This document shows, in pieces, positions 8,994 to 18,144 of a stretch of DNA of 64,000 nt. The position numbers and the translations under genes are program-made. The stretch covers positions 85,577 through 149,576 of the forward strand of contig CAKUGR010000006.1 of NCBI GenBank assembly GCA_934654775.1, written 5' to 3'. The notes beneath the pieces were generated by a model that ran no database searches, had not been told where the DNA came from, and saw only the letters and a list, made by a program, of their open reading frames with translations. The stretch's first letter is position 1. Every line of letters begins with the position of its first letter. Source of the stretch: an uncultured Collinsella sp. (GTDB taxonomy: Bacteria > Actinomycetota > Coriobacteriia > Coriobacteriales > Coriobacteriaceae).

Positions 8994-9815
8994 CTATAGC
9001 AGATGTTCCTCGATAAAGGTCGCGATGCCGTCTTTGTCGTTGCTGGCGGTTACAAAATCGGCGGCGGAGCGGGTGGCGTCGCTGCCGTTTGCCATGGCCA
9101 CGCCCACGCCGGCGTCGGCCACCATGCAGGTGTCGTTATCGGCATCGCCAAACACGCAGATGTTCTGGAGCTCCATGCCGTTGAGCTCCGCCACACGCAC
9201 AAGGCCGCGCGTCTTGGACACGCGTGGATCCATGAACTCGTAGAGTCGCTGCGTGGTTTGCAGGGCAGCCGCCTTAACAGTGTCGTCGGCAAACGTCAAC
9301 GCCCGCTCAATCACCCGCGGCATCACCTCGGGCGCCATGGTAAACATCACCTTGGGCTGCGGCTCGCGCAAAAACTCGGCAAAATCGACCACCTGGTAGG
9401 GCACGCCATCGACGCGCGACAGATGCTCGACGCACGCGTTGCTCTCGGGCACGTAGAACACGCCGTCTCGGGGGCAGACGGGCGTTGCCGGAAGGTCTGC
9501 CATGTGCTTGCAGATGCGCGCGATGGTCTCGCCCGGCAGCGGATAGCTCAGCTCGTTGATGTCGTGCGCGCGGTCGATGACCTCGGCGCCGCCGCAGCCC
9601 ACGAGCACGTCCACCAGGCCTTCGATACCCCAGAGCTCATACATGGCCTCGGTCGCGTGGGCGTCGCGCCCGGTGCACAGACCAAAGAGCACGCCGCGCT
9701 CGCGCAGGGCGCGGATCGCCGCCACGGTGCGCGGGGACACCGTGTGCTGGCTCGTAAGCAGCGTGCCATCGATATCGCAGAGCACGGCTTTGATGTGGCT
9801 GAATGTGGCGTCCAT
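8994..9815 (-). CDS. Cof-type HAD-superfamily phosphatase (HAD-IIB)
   Basis: The protein has 273 residues. Motif I is AVLCDIDGTLLT near the N-terminus with the nucleophile aspartate. Motif II appears as LCTGR and motif IV as FGDADND near residue 218. The large alpha/beta cap between motifs II and III places it in the Cof/YbhA-like HAD-IIB group, which dephosphorylates sugar phosphates, pyridoxal phosphate or flavin precursors in the cytoplasm. The substrate cannot be predicted. It stands alone, bracketed by REP-like hairpins. Ribosome binding site AGAAAGGG precedes the ATG. Confidence 0.9.
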   Translation of the reverse strand: MDATFSHIKAVLCDIDGTLLTSQHTVSPRTVAAIRALRERGVLFGLCTGRDAHATEAMYELWGIEGLVDVLVGCGGAEVIDRAHDINELSYPLPGETIARICKHMADLPATPVCPRDGVFYVPESNACVEHLSRVDGVPYQVVDFAEFLREPQPKVMFTMAPEVMPRVIERALTFADDTVKAAALQTTQRLYEFMDPRVSKTRGLVRVAELNGMELQNICVFGDADNDTCMVADAGVGVAMANGSDATRSAADFVTASNDKDGIATFIEEHLL

Positions 9816-9909
9816 GGGGCCCTTTCTGGGTTGCGTGGCGGTGTTGGATGCGCATTCGCGCGTGCAACATGGTATGCCAAAGTTCAGCCAAAGCCAGCTA
9901 GAGCAATAA

Positions 9910-9942
9910 CCACCACAAAGGTGCCTGTCCCCTTTGTGGTGG
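9910..9942. repeat. REP-like hairpin, family a
   Basis: Perfect member of the CCACCACAAAGGTGCC family (33 nt), close to a family c copy, between the HAD and MFS genes and downstream of the MFS stop. Confidence 0.7.
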
Positions 9943-9969
9943 CTTGTGGTGCTCGGGTCTTAGCACAAT

Positions 9970-10028
9970 CCATCACAACATTCGGCGTTTTTCGGCAAAA
10001 TCGCGATTTTCATCGAATGTTGTGACGG
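9970..10028. repeat. REP-like hairpin, family c
   Basis: Arms CCATCACAACATTCG (9970-9984) and its near-complement at 10014-10028; the centre is nearly identical to the copy at 8873-8935. It ends four bases from the MFS stop codon at 10033. Confidence 0.7.
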
Positions 10029-10032
10029 TTTC

Positions 10033-11280
10033 TTACCGTTCTGCAGCACGATCAAAATGCTTGCGTCCAAACAGCAACAGCGCTGCGGGGACCGCCGTCA
10101 CGACCAAGCCCGCGCCTACGAGTGTCTGCTGCACGCCAAATGTTGCTGCCAGCCACGGAGCAATCGCCAGCGGGGCCACGCCGGCGAACATGTTTCCAAA
10201 GCCCATGACCGAGTTAACGCGGCCGAGCTGCTCGAGCGGAACCGTCGTTTGCACAATGGTGTTGTGGAGCGGGTTGACGACGCCCCAGGCCACGCCCAGG
10301 GCGATCTGACCAATAAGGGCCACGCCCACGTACGGCGTGCCCACGTAGAGCAGGCTTCCCAGGCCTACGGACATAAGCGCCACGAGCAGCGTTTTAAGAC
10401 TGACGAGGCGCGGCGGCATGCGGAGCGCGACCAAGGCGCCCAGCACTGCGCCCACGCCGCAGGCCGACGAGAGCCAGCCCATCCATTCGACGCCGACGTG
10501 CAAGACGTCGCGATAGAAGAACGACTCCAGCGGATCGAAGGCTCCGTAGCCAAAGTTCGAGAGGAAGATGATGCAGAAAAGTAGCGCGAGGACGCTGTTG
10601 GTGAAGACGGTCTTGATGCTGGCCGCGAAGGTGGTGCGGGCGGACGTGTTGGGGCTGGAGCTTTGGCCCGCACGCCCGACGACGCGACTTGCCCTCGGCT
10701 TAAAGCCCCAGCCGGCAATGAGCGCGAGCAGGGTGAACAGTATCATGAGCACGAACACCGCGCGTGACGATGCTGCCGCAGCAACAAAGCCGCCCAGCGT
10801 GGGGCCGACGATAATGCTCACGTTGGAGAACATGGTGATGGCGGAGTTGATGTCTTTGAGCTCGACGGGGTCGTCGGTGAGGTAGGCCGGATAGGACGTG
10901 GCGATGGGCTGGGCGAACCCCATTACAAAGCCCAAGAGCACCGCGCCGGCAAGGACCGTTCCGGTCGCGCTGCCAAAGGCGATGATTGCCGCACCCGTTG
11001 CCAGCGTGCCGACGATGCTCAGCAGAAAATGGCGGCGCGGCCCCCAGGCGTCGAGCGCTGCACCGCCCGCAAAGGACCCCAGGATTACGAAGACGTTCAT
11101 AAACAGGACGGCCAGCGACGTCGCGACGACCGAAGCGCCGTCCGCATAGGTGAGCGTTCCGATAACGCCGATAAAGTAGCTGGTTTGAAAGCCGGTGTAG
11201 ATTAGAAACCGCATTGCCACCAGGCGCTTTGCTTGCGTGGACAGCGATGGTTGGGATTTTGAGAATAAAGGAATGGGCAT
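10033..11280 (-). CDS. MFS transporter
   Basis: About 415 residues with twelve predicted membrane helices in two halves, separated by a basic loop near residues 190-220 that includes KPRASRVVGRAGQ. The ATG at 11280 (MPIPLFSKSQ) is chosen because AAGGAG lies a few bases upstream; two earlier in-frame ATGs lack one. Glycine-rich helices 4, 5 and 11 and a GPRRHF motif in loop 2-3 fit drug:proton antiporters of the DHA type, so efflux of a small molecule is likely. No regulator is adjacent. Substrate unknown. Confidence 0.85.
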   Translation of the reverse strand: MPIPLFSKSQPSLSTQAKRLVAMRFLIYTGFQTSYFIGVIGTLTYADGASVVATSLAVLFMNVFVILGSFAGGAALDAWGPRRHFLLSIVGTLATGAAIIAFGSATGTVLAGAVLLGFVMGFAQPIATSYPAYLTDDPVELKDINSAITMFSNVSIIVGPTLGGFVAAAASSRAVFVLMILFTLLALIAGWGFKPRASRVVGRAGQSSSPNTSARTTFAASIKTVFTNSVLALLFCIIFLSNFGYGAFDPLESFFYRDVLHVGVEWMGWLSSACGVGAVLGALVALRMPPRLVSLKTLLVALMSVGLGSLLYVGTPYVGVALIGQIALGVAWGVVNPLHNTIVQTTVPLEQLGRVNSVMGFGNMFAGVAPLAIAPWLAATFGVQQTLVGAGLVVTAVPAALLLFGRKHFDRAAER

Positions 11281-11452
11281 AAGGACTCCTTGTTGCATAC
11301 GAATACGGGCCGCGGGCATTGACCGCCGGCCATCGACTCAATCTTTCTGTATGCAACGTTAAGGACGCATCGGGCCCCTTCTCTCCGTTTTTGCCAGCAC
11401 GAACTACTTGGTAGATTTTAAGGCATGTCCCAATCATCTACCAAAGCAAAAA

Positions 11453-11480
11453 CCACCACAAAGGTGCCTGCCTGTGGTGG
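11453..11480. repeat. REP-like hairpin, family a (shortened copy)
   Basis: Starts CCACCACAAAGGTGCC but has lost a few bases of the centre relative to the other copies, giving 28 nt. It lies in the 336-bp gap between the MFS promoter and the moaC-mobB stop. Confidence 0.6.
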
Positions 11481-11504
11481 CCCAATGATATGGCAACATA
11501 GCGA

Positions 11505-11604
11505 GCCGGTTCCAAGTGCCCCAGGTCGCCCCGAAAGAGGAGCGACGCGTACTTTGGTACGCGAGCGACGGCTTGAGGGGCGAGATGGGGTGCTTGGAGC
11601 CGGC
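11505..11604. repeat. Large imperfect inverted repeat after the moaC-mobB gene
   Basis: Arms 11505-11532 and 11577-11604 pair over 28 bp with about five mismatches, and an inner hairpin (GCGTAC..GTACGC) fills the centre. It ends 12 bases from the fusion gene's stop, so it probably forms the 3' end of that transcript or shields it. Apart from this, the REP copy at 11453-11480 and the MFS promoter area, the 11281-11616 gap holds nothing recognisable. Confidence 0.6.
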
Positions 11605-11616
11605 GCAGCGTCAAGC

Positions 11617-12909
11617 CTAAAGGTGGTCTTGGATGAGGTCGCAGATGGCTCGGGCGTCGTTGATGTTGATGGCGCGGGTCGCAAAGCCGGCGTCGAAGGC
11701 CTGACGCGCCAGGGCCTCGTTGCAGGCAAGGGCCAGCGTGCGACCGTCGACCAGGTCGAGCGAGCTCTTGCCGCGCAGACGGTCGACACCGGAGCGCGCG
11801 ACGACGATGTTGTCGAAGCCCTCGGTCTTGTAACCCTCGATAATCACCACGTCGACATCGTTGTAGCGCGACAGCAGCTCGCGCGCGGGCATCTCGTCCT
11901 CCTCGCGCGTGTCGGCGTACTCTGCCCAGCGCGTGGCGCAGATGAGGCCCACGTGCTTGGATCCGGCCTGGTGATGGCGCCAGGTGTCCTTAGCGGGCAC
12001 ATCGATATCAAAGCCGTGATGCCCGTGATGCTTGAGCGAACCCACGCGCAGGCCGCGGCGGGTGAGCTCGGCGATAACCTTCTCGACGAGCGTGGTCTTG
12101 CCCGAGTTTTGGTAGCCGATAAACGCAATCGCGGGGACGGCCGGAGCTGCGGGCGCGATGGCGGCAGGTGCGCTTGCAGGTGCGGCACCGTCAGCGGCCA
12201 CGGACTCAACAGCAGCCTGACGCTCAACACGATCCCACACGCCCGAGCGGCCGCCTTCCTTGTGCAGAAGACGCACGTCGACGATCTCCATGCCGCGATC
12301 GACGGCCTTGCACATGTCATAGATCGTAAGACATGCAGCGCTCGCGCCGGTCAGAGCCTCCATCTCGATACCCGTCTTGCCCGTCACGCCCGCCGTAACC
12401 AGCACGTGAAAGCCAACCTGCCCGTCCGCGCGCGCCGGCGCCCAGCCCTCGGGCACGTCCTCGGCAGGCATCCCCGCCGGAGCGATGGGCGCAATGTCGC
12501 ACTTGCTCTTGGTAATGAGCAGCGGATGGCACATGGGAATGATATCGCTCGTTCGCTTGATAGCCATGATGCCCGCCACGCGCGCGCAGGCAAGCACGTC
12601 GCCCTTTTTGGCGCGGTCCTGCAGCACCATGGCTTGCGTCTCGGGATGCATGAGGATGGTGCCCTCGGCGATGGCAATGCGATGGGTCTCGGCCTTGTCG
12701 GACACGTCGACCATGCGCACCTCGCCCTTGGCGTCCACATGCGTCAGCTCGTCGCGACGGGCGTCACGGGCGGGCTCGGCGACAGCGCTGGCAGACGGCT
12801 GCGCGGACGCGTCAGCGTTGCCAGCATTCGCCGCAGACGTGGCTTTGTGGGCAGACGTCGCGGCCCTGCGAGCGGCCTTGGTGGCATCGGCGTACCTGCT
12901 CTTGGCCAT
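11617..12909 (-). CDS. MoaC-MobB fusion: cyclic pyranopterin monophosphate synthase plus molybdopterin-guanine dinucleotide protein B
   Basis: A 430-residue fusion. A low-complexity Ala/Ser/Asp-rich N-terminus (about 1-50) precedes a MoaC domain (about 53-215) with THVDAKGEVRMVDVSDKAET, PMCHPL and KEGGRSGVW. An Ala/Pro-rich linker follows. From about residue 240 comes a MobB P-loop domain with GYQNSGKTTLVEK, SLKHHGH and IIEGYK. MoaC acts in the second half of pyranopterin synthesis; MobB is a GTP-binding accessory of guanylyltransferase MobA. The ATG at 12909 follows GGAGGATGAT. It lies four bases after moaA, in the same operon. Fusing an early-step and a late-step protein is unusual. Confidence 0.92.
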   Translation of the reverse strand: MAKSRYADATKAARRAATSAHKATSAANAGNADASAQPSASAVAEPARDARRDELTHVDAKGEVRMVDVSDKAETHRIAIAEGTILMHPETQAMVLQDRAKKGDVLACARVAGIMAIKRTSDIIPMCHPLLITKSKCDIAPIAPAGMPAEDVPEGWAPARADGQVGFHVLVTAGVTGKTGIEMEALTGASAACLTIYDMCKAVDRGMEIVDVRLLHKEGGRSGVWDRVERQAAVESVAADGAAPASAPAAIAPAAPAVPAIAFIGYQNSGKTTLVEKVIAELTRRGLRVGSLKHHGHHGFDIDVPAKDTWRHHQAGSKHVGLICATRWAEYADTREEDEMPARELLSRYNDVDVVIIEGYKTEGFDNIVVARSGVDRLRGKSSLDLVDGRTLALACNEALARQAFDAGFATRAININDARAICDLIQDHL

Positions 12910-12913
12910 ATGA

Positions 12914-13969
12914 TCATCCTCCGATTTGGGACATAAATCGTTGCGTGCCCTCAATTATCGCGTGTTCCTGCGGTTTGTGGGCCACGGCATCGCGCCAAAT
13001 CGAAAGTACCTGCATATCATCACCACGGCGTAGCGCCTCGCGCACCGAATACTCGGCATCGCTGAACAGGCAGGGACGCACGCTGCCGTCGGCCGTCAGG
13101 CGCAGACGGTTGCAATTCGCACAAAAATGATTGGACATGGCGCTAATAAAGCCAACCGTTCCCTCCGCGCCCGGAAAGTGCCAATAGCGCGCAGGGCCCG
13201 CACCAGCAGGAGCGTCGGTATTGTCAAGCGGTTCGAGCTCGCCCAGGCCCACCGCGGCGGCCCCGGCATTGATGCGTGCCCGCAACTCGTCACTCGGCAC
13301 GGTGTCGCTCGCATCCCACAGCTCGGGATTGAGCGCGGGCACATGCGGGTCCACAGCGCAATGCGAGCTCGTGCGCTCGTCGCCGATGGGCATGTATTCG
13401 ATAAAGCGCAAGTGGATGGGGCGGTCGACAGTCAGTCGTGCGAGGGCCGCCACATCCTGGTTGAGCCGGCGCACCACAACGCAGTTGACCTTAACGGGCT
13501 CAAAGCCCCAAGCCAGCGCCGCGTCGATGCCAGCCATGGTCTGCTCGAGCCGACCCAGGCGCGTGATCTTTCCAAACAGCGTAGGGTCGAGCGTATCGAG
13601 CGAGATGTTGACGCGGTTAAGCCCGGCATCTTTGAGCTGCGGCGCCAGCCTGGGCAGCAGAGCGCCATTGGTGGTAAGCGAGATGTCCTCGATCTGCGGA
13701 ATCGCGCGGATGTCACGAATGAGTGGGATGATACGGCGGCTGACCAGCGGCTCGCCACCCGTCAGGCGCACGCGGCGAATGCCCTCCCCCGCCACCAGGC
13801 GCACAAAGCGGGCGATTTCCTCGGCACTGAGCAGCTCGTCGTGCGCGCGGGGCGCCACGCCATCGGCCGGCATGCAGTAAATGCAGCGGAAATTGCACTT
13901 GTCGGTAACGGCAATGCGCAGGTAGTTGATATCGCGGCCAAAGCCGTCATGTTGCACGCGCCCGTCCAC
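12914..13969 (-). CDS. moaA: GTP 3',8-cyclase MoaA (radical SAM, molybdenum cofactor synthesis)
   Basis: 351 residues from a GTG start with GGGGAGGG upstream. The radical SAM cluster motif CNFRCIYC is near residue 25, the SAM-binding LTGGEPL near 70, and the second iron-sulfur site CANCNRLRLTADGSVRPC near 285. The protein ends in the GG pair needed for activity. It converts GTP to 3',8-cyclo-H2GTP, which the MoaC domain encoded immediately downstream turns into cPMP. No molybdate uptake or MoaD/MoaE genes are in the window. Confidence 0.96.
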   Translation of the reverse strand: MDGRVQHDGFGRDINYLRIAVTDKCNFRCIYCMPADGVAPRAHDELLSAEEIARFVRLVAGEGIRRVRLTGGEPLVSRRIIPLIRDIRAIPQIEDISLTTNGALLPRLAPQLKDAGLNRVNISLDTLDPTLFGKITRLGRLEQTMAGIDAALAWGFEPVKVNCVVVRRLNQDVAALARLTVDRPIHLRFIEYMPIGDERTSSHCAVDPHVPALNPELWDASDTVPSDELRARINAGAAAVGLGELEPLDNTDAPAGAGPARYWHFPGAEGTVGFISAMSNHFCANCNRLRLTADGSVRPCLFSDAEYSVREALRRGDDMQVLSIWRDAVAHKPQEHAIIEGTQRFMSQIGG

Positions 13970-14100
13970 GCAGCCCTCCCCTCACGCGGCGTTTTATTCT
14001 TCGGAAAACATAATACCCCACGAGAGAATCATGCCGACACCCGTACGACAGGACAGGTCGCTTCGAGCAAAACGGACTTTCCAAGCCCATCCTCAGCATA

Positions 14101-14167
14101 CAAACCATCACAACATTCGATGCTTTTCCCGATTTTGGCAAAAAACGTCGAATGTTGGGACGGTTTG
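14101..14167. repeat. REP-like hairpin, family c
   Basis: Arms CAAACCATCACAACATTCGA (14101-14120) and a near-complement at 14148-14167. The centre differs from the other two copies. It lies between the moaA promoter and the ABC gene stop at 14215, within the otherwise empty 13970-14214 gap. Confidence 0.65.
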
Positions 14168-14214
14168 AGGCGAAGTTAGGGGCATGGAGGGCCAAAGTAC
14201 CGTGCCCGAACGGG

Positions 14215-16113
14215 TTAATCCAGCTCCTTTAGGCCGTGCGCCAACTGCCAGTACTCGCCGTGCTGGGCCAGGAGCTCCTCGTGGGTGCCGCGTTCGATGA
14301 TGCGGCCGTGCTCGAGGACCATGATCGCGTCGGCGTCGCGGACGGTGGACAGGCGGTGTGCGATCATAAACGTGGTGCGTCCGCGCATGATGCGGTCCAT
14401 GCCGCGCTCGATGAGCTTTTCGGTGCGCGTGTCGATGGAGCTTGTTGCCTCGTCCAGGATAAGCACCGGCGGGTCGGCCACGGCCACGCGCGCGATGGCG
14501 AGCAGCTGGCGCTGGCCCTGGCTCAGGTTGGCACCGTCGGCCGTAACCGGCGTGTCGTAGCCTTGCGGCAGGCGGCGGATGAACGAGTCGGCGCAGGCGG
14601 CCTCTGCGGCGGCGCGCACTTCCTCGTCGGTCGCGTCGAGCTTGCCAAAGCGAATGTTCTGCGCAATGGTGCCGCTAAACAGGTGCGTATCCTGCAGCAC
14701 AATGCCGAGCGACCCGCGCAGGCTCGCCTTGGCGATGTGCTTGACGTCGATGCCGTCGTACGTGATCTCGCCGTCATCGACCTCGTAGAAGCGGTTGATG
14801 AGGTTGGTAATGGTCGTCTTTCCGGCGCCCGTCGAACCCACAAAGGCGATTTTCTGTCCCGGCTTGGCAAACAGGTTGAGGTCCGTGAGCACGCGCGTGC
14901 CCGGCACATAGGAAAAGTCCACGGCATGAAAGCGCACGTCGCCGGCAAGCGGGACCAGGCCGGTGGCAAGCTCGGTACCGTCCGCCGCCACCGCGCGACC
15001 CGCATCGTCGACCGAGGCCACGTCGTGCAGATGTCCGTACGTGCCCACGCCGCGGCCCTCGGGAATCTTCCACGCCCACGCGGACTCGCCCGTCTGCACC
15101 AGCTCCACGCAGCCCTCGTCCACCTCGGGCTCAAGGTCCATCGCGGCAAACAGGCGCTCGGCACCGGCCAGCGCGTTGAGCAAGAAGTTGCCCAGCTGCG
15201 TAAACTGGTTGATGGGCATAGCCGCCTGGCGTACAAAGACTAGATAGCTCGCGAGCGCGCCCACGTCGGCCAAGCCGTTGATGCAGAGCATGCCGCCCGC
15301 CACCGCAACGATCGCATAGTTGGCATATCCGATCACCACGGTCATGGGCACCATCGAGTTGGCGTAGGCCTGCGCGGCGCCACCGGTGCGGCGCAGTTCC
15401 TGGTTGCGCGCGTCAAAACCGGCCACGTTGGCCTGCTCGTGGTTAAAGACCTTGATGACCTTTTGGCCCGAGACCATCTCCTCGACATATCCGTCCAAGT
15501 CGCCGAGCGATGCCTGCTGGGCGGCAAAGAAACGCTTGGAGCGAATACCCGAATAGCGCGCGTACAGCACAATGGCCGCGTCGCACACGAGCGTGATAAT
15601 CGTGAGCTGCCAGTTGAGGATGATGAGCATGGCCGTGGTGCCGATGACCTGGATGGTCGCCTGAATCACGTTGGCAAAGCTGTTGTTGAGTGCCTCGGAG
15701 ACCGTGTCGACATCGTTGGTGAAGAAGCTCATGATGTCGCCCGAGCGCGTGCTGTCGAAATAGCTGAGCGGCAGCGTCTGGATATGCGCGAACAGGTCGC
15801 GGCGAATGTCGGACACCACGCGCTGGGCTGCGCGCACCATGATCTGCGAGTAGCCCAGGGCCGAGAGCACGCCTGCGGCATAGATGGCAGCTGTAAAGAG
15901 AACCTGCTTGGTGAGCAGTTCCTCCCCGCCCGTAGCCAGGCCGTTGACGATGGGGCGCACCATATAGGTGCCGGCAAGGCTTGCGATGGCGGCGATAGAA
16001 GCGAGCACGCCCACCGCCAGCAGCGAGAACTTGGCGTGGCCCATGTAGCTGAGCAAGCGGCGGAGCGTCTGCCCCAGATTGGCCGGACGGGCCTGAGCTG
16101 ATGTCTTAGGCAT
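14215..16113 (-). CDS. ABC exporter subunit, fused permease and ATPase (catalytically intact half)
   Basis: 632 residues from the ATG at 16113, which has a strong AAGGAGGTGA site and overlaps the end of the upstream partner gene by eight bases. A six-helix membrane domain (about 30-340) is followed by an insertion and an ATPase domain with Walker A GSTGAGKTT, signature LSQGQ, Walker B VLILDEATSSIDT and IAHRLSTV. The LSQGQ signature with an intact glutamate and histidine marks the active half of an asymmetric exporter such as TmrAB, TM287/288 or LmrCD. Export of drugs or peptides is likely; no substrate clue is present. Confidence 0.9.
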   Translation of the reverse strand: MPKTSAQARPANLGQTLRRLLSYMGHAKFSLLAVGVLASIAAIASLAGTYMVRPIVNGLATGGEELLTKQVLFTAAIYAAGVLSALGYSQIMVRAAQRVVSDIRRDLFAHIQTLPLSYFDSTRSGDIMSFFTNDVDTVSEALNNSFANVIQATIQVIGTTAMLIILNWQLTIITLVCDAAIVLYARYSGIRSKRFFAAQQASLGDLDGYVEEMVSGQKVIKVFNHEQANVAGFDARNQELRRTGGAAQAYANSMVPMTVVIGYANYAIVAVAGGMLCINGLADVGALASYLVFVRQAAMPINQFTQLGNFLLNALAGAERLFAAMDLEPEVDEGCVELVQTGESAWAWKIPEGRGVGTYGHLHDVASVDDAGRAVAADGTELATGLVPLAGDVRFHAVDFSYVPGTRVLTDLNLFAKPGQKIAFVGSTGAGKTTITNLINRFYEVDDGEITYDGIDVKHIAKASLRGSLGIVLQDTHLFSGTIAQNIRFGKLDATDEEVRAAAEAACADSFIRRLPQGYDTPVTADGANLSQGQRQLLAIARVAVADPPVLILDEATSSIDTRTEKLIERGMDRIMRGRTTFMIAHRLSTVRDADAIMVLEHGRIIERGTHEELLAQHGEYWQLAHGLKELD

Positions 16114-17884
16114 GGCGCTCACCTCCTTCTCGGGCCGGGGCATCTGCGGTCGTATCCCCAGCGAACTCCATCTGCGAGGCGTAAATCTCCTGGTAGATGT
16201 TGTCACCCGCCAGCAGCTCTTCGTGCGTGCCCACACCATGGACACGGCCGTCGTCCAGAACCACAATGCGATCGGCATCCATCACGCTCGCGATGCGCTG
16301 GGCGATGATGATCACGGTCGTGTCGGGAATCTGCGCGATGTGCTCGCGGATCTTAGCGTCGGTCGTCATATCGACCGCGCTGGTGGAGTCGTCAAAAATG
16401 AGCACGCGCGGATGCTTGAGCAGCGTGCGTGCGATGCACAGGCGCTGCTTCTGTCCGCCCGAAACACCAGCGCCGCCCTGGCCCAACTCGCCGTCCAGCC
16501 CGCCGATGCGGTCCAGGAACTCGTCCACACACGCCGCATGGCAGGCACGCAGCAGTTCCTCGTCGGTGGCATCGGGCGCGCCCCACCGCAGGTTCTCGCG
16601 CACCGTGCCCGTAAACAGCACGTTCTTTTGCAGCACAATACCCACGGCATCGCGCAGGGCGGCCAGGTCGTAGTCGCGCACGTCACGCCCGCCCACGAGC
16701 ACGGCGCCCTCGGTCGCGTCGTACAGGCGCGCGATGAGCTGCACGAGCGAGCTCTTGCCCGAACCCGTGCCGCCGAGCACGCCCACCGTGGAGCCCGGCT
16801 CAATACGAAGGTCGATATGCTCGAGCACGTCCTCGGCAGCATCCGCGCGGTACTTAAACGACACGTCGCGGAACTCAACGCTTCCGTCGGCGACCTCGCG
16901 CACCGCCGCGTCTGCCGCAGGTGCCTGGATGAGCGATTGCTCGTCAATCACTCTCGAAATGCGCTCCACGCTGGCGAGCGCGCGCGTGAGCAGCAAAAAC
17001 ACGTTGGAGATCATCATGAGCGAGTTCATGATCAGCAGCACGTAGCTCATAAAGCCCGTGAGCGAACCCACGCCCAGCTCGCCGGCGATAATCATGCGCC
17101 CGCCGATCCACAGGATCGAGATGGCAGCCACATACATCGACAGTTGAAACACCGGCAGGTTGAGCACGGCATTGCCGAAGGTCTTTGTCGCCGTGTGTGC
17201 GAGCTCGGTATTGACGGTATCGAACTTAGCCTCCTCGTGCTCGGCGCGCACATACGCCTTGACGGCGCGCACGGCGGTGAGGTCCTCTTGCACCACGCCG
17301 TTGAGGTGGTCCATCGAGGTTTGCAGCTGGCGGTAGAGCGGGCTCACACGGTAGGTGATAACGCCCAGCACGATTGCCAGCAAGGGCAGGATAATCGCGA
17401 AGACCGTGGCGAGCGGGCGCGACAGCACCAGGGCATAGACCAGACCGACGATGAGCGTCACCGGTCCGCGCACCATGGGACGAAAGCCGTTGCCGATGGC
17501 GTTTTGGATGACGGTGATGTCGGTGGTCATGCGGGTAACGAGCGAGCTGGCGTCGTAGTTGTCCAGGTTGCCAAAGGCGAGCGTCTGGATCTTGCGATAC
17601 TCGGCCTCGCGCAGGTTGGCGCCCAGACCCGAAGCCACGCGAGCGGATGTGCGGGCATACCCCAGGCCCAATACCAGCGAAAATGCGGCACACACCAGCA
17701 TGCACGCGCCCTGCAGCAGCATGTAGTTGACGTCGCCTGTGGGCACGCCCACATCGATGATGTTGGCCATGATGACCGGGATAAACAGCTCAAGCGCGGT
17801 CTCGACCGAGACGAACATCACACCGAGAATGGCATCGCGACGGTATGCCCCCAGGTAAGAAAACAGGATTTTGAGATTGCGCAC
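16106..17884 (-). CDS. ABC exporter subunit, fused permease and ATPase (degenerate-site half)
   Basis: A 592-residue half-transporter starting at a GTG with GGGGGAT upstream. Walker A is GGTGSGKSS and the signature VSGGQ, but Walker B reads VLIFDDSTSAVD with Asp in place of the catalytic Glu, and the switch reads IAQRIASV with Gln in place of His. Both changes mark the consensus-poor ATP site found in one subunit of heterodimeric ABC exporters. It forms an operon with the 14215-16113 gene, whose start lies inside its last codons. Confidence 0.92.
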   Translation of the reverse strand: MRNLKILFSYLGAYRRDAILGVMFVSVETALELFIPVIMANIIDVGVPTGDVNYMLLQGACMLVCAAFSLVLGLGYARTSARVASGLGANLREAEYRKIQTLAFGNLDNYDASSLVTRMTTDITVIQNAIGNGFRPMVRGPVTLIVGLVYALVLSRPLATVFAIILPLLAIVLGVITYRVSPLYRQLQTSMDHLNGVVQEDLTAVRAVKAYVRAEHEEAKFDTVNTELAHTATKTFGNAVLNLPVFQLSMYVAAISILWIGGRMIIAGELGVGSLTGFMSYVLLIMNSLMMISNVFLLLTRALASVERISRVIDEQSLIQAPAADAAVREVADGSVEFRDVSFKYRADAAEDVLEHIDLRIEPGSTVGVLGGTGSGKSSLVQLIARLYDATEGAVLVGGRDVRDYDLAALRDAVGIVLQKNVLFTGTVRENLRWGAPDATDEELLRACHAACVDEFLDRIGGLDGELGQGGAGVSGGQKQRLCIARTLLKHPRVLIFDDSTSAVDMTTDAKIREHIAQIPDTTVIIIAQRIASVMDADRIVVLDDGRVHGVGTHEELLAGDNIYQEIYASQMEFAGDTTADAPAREGGERHA

Positions 17885-18072
17885 GCAGCTTCATCCCCCA
17901 TCAAACATTGTTCGCAAACGCACGTATTATTGCGCGCCGAGCGATAGTGTCAAGTGTTCCGAAATCGATTTCTGCAAGGCTGGCGCAGGCGCTAAGCCCG
18001 CGCGGCGCGTGCCCGTATTCAAATGGAAATGATTGAAGGCGCGATTTTTTCGCCCCACCGCCAACATAAACC

Positions 18073-18103
18073 TTGACTCTACAATCGTTCTAGGGTTTTC
18101 ACT
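18073..18103 (+). promoter_or_regulatory. MerR-type promoter of the MATE gene
   Basis: TTGACT at 18073-18078 and TTCACT at 18098-18103 are separated by 19 bp, the over-long spacer typical of MerR-activated promoters. The spacer carries a dyad (ACTCTA..TAGGGT), where a MerR dimer would bind. The MerR gene sits downstream of the MATE gene, so the pair is probably self-controlled from here. The remaining 17885-18072 DNA shows nothing recognisable beyond the divergent start region of the ABC operon. Confidence 0.6.
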
Positions 18104-18144
18104 ACACTGGTACGCAAACGAACCAAGCCAGAAAGTGCCCGCCC

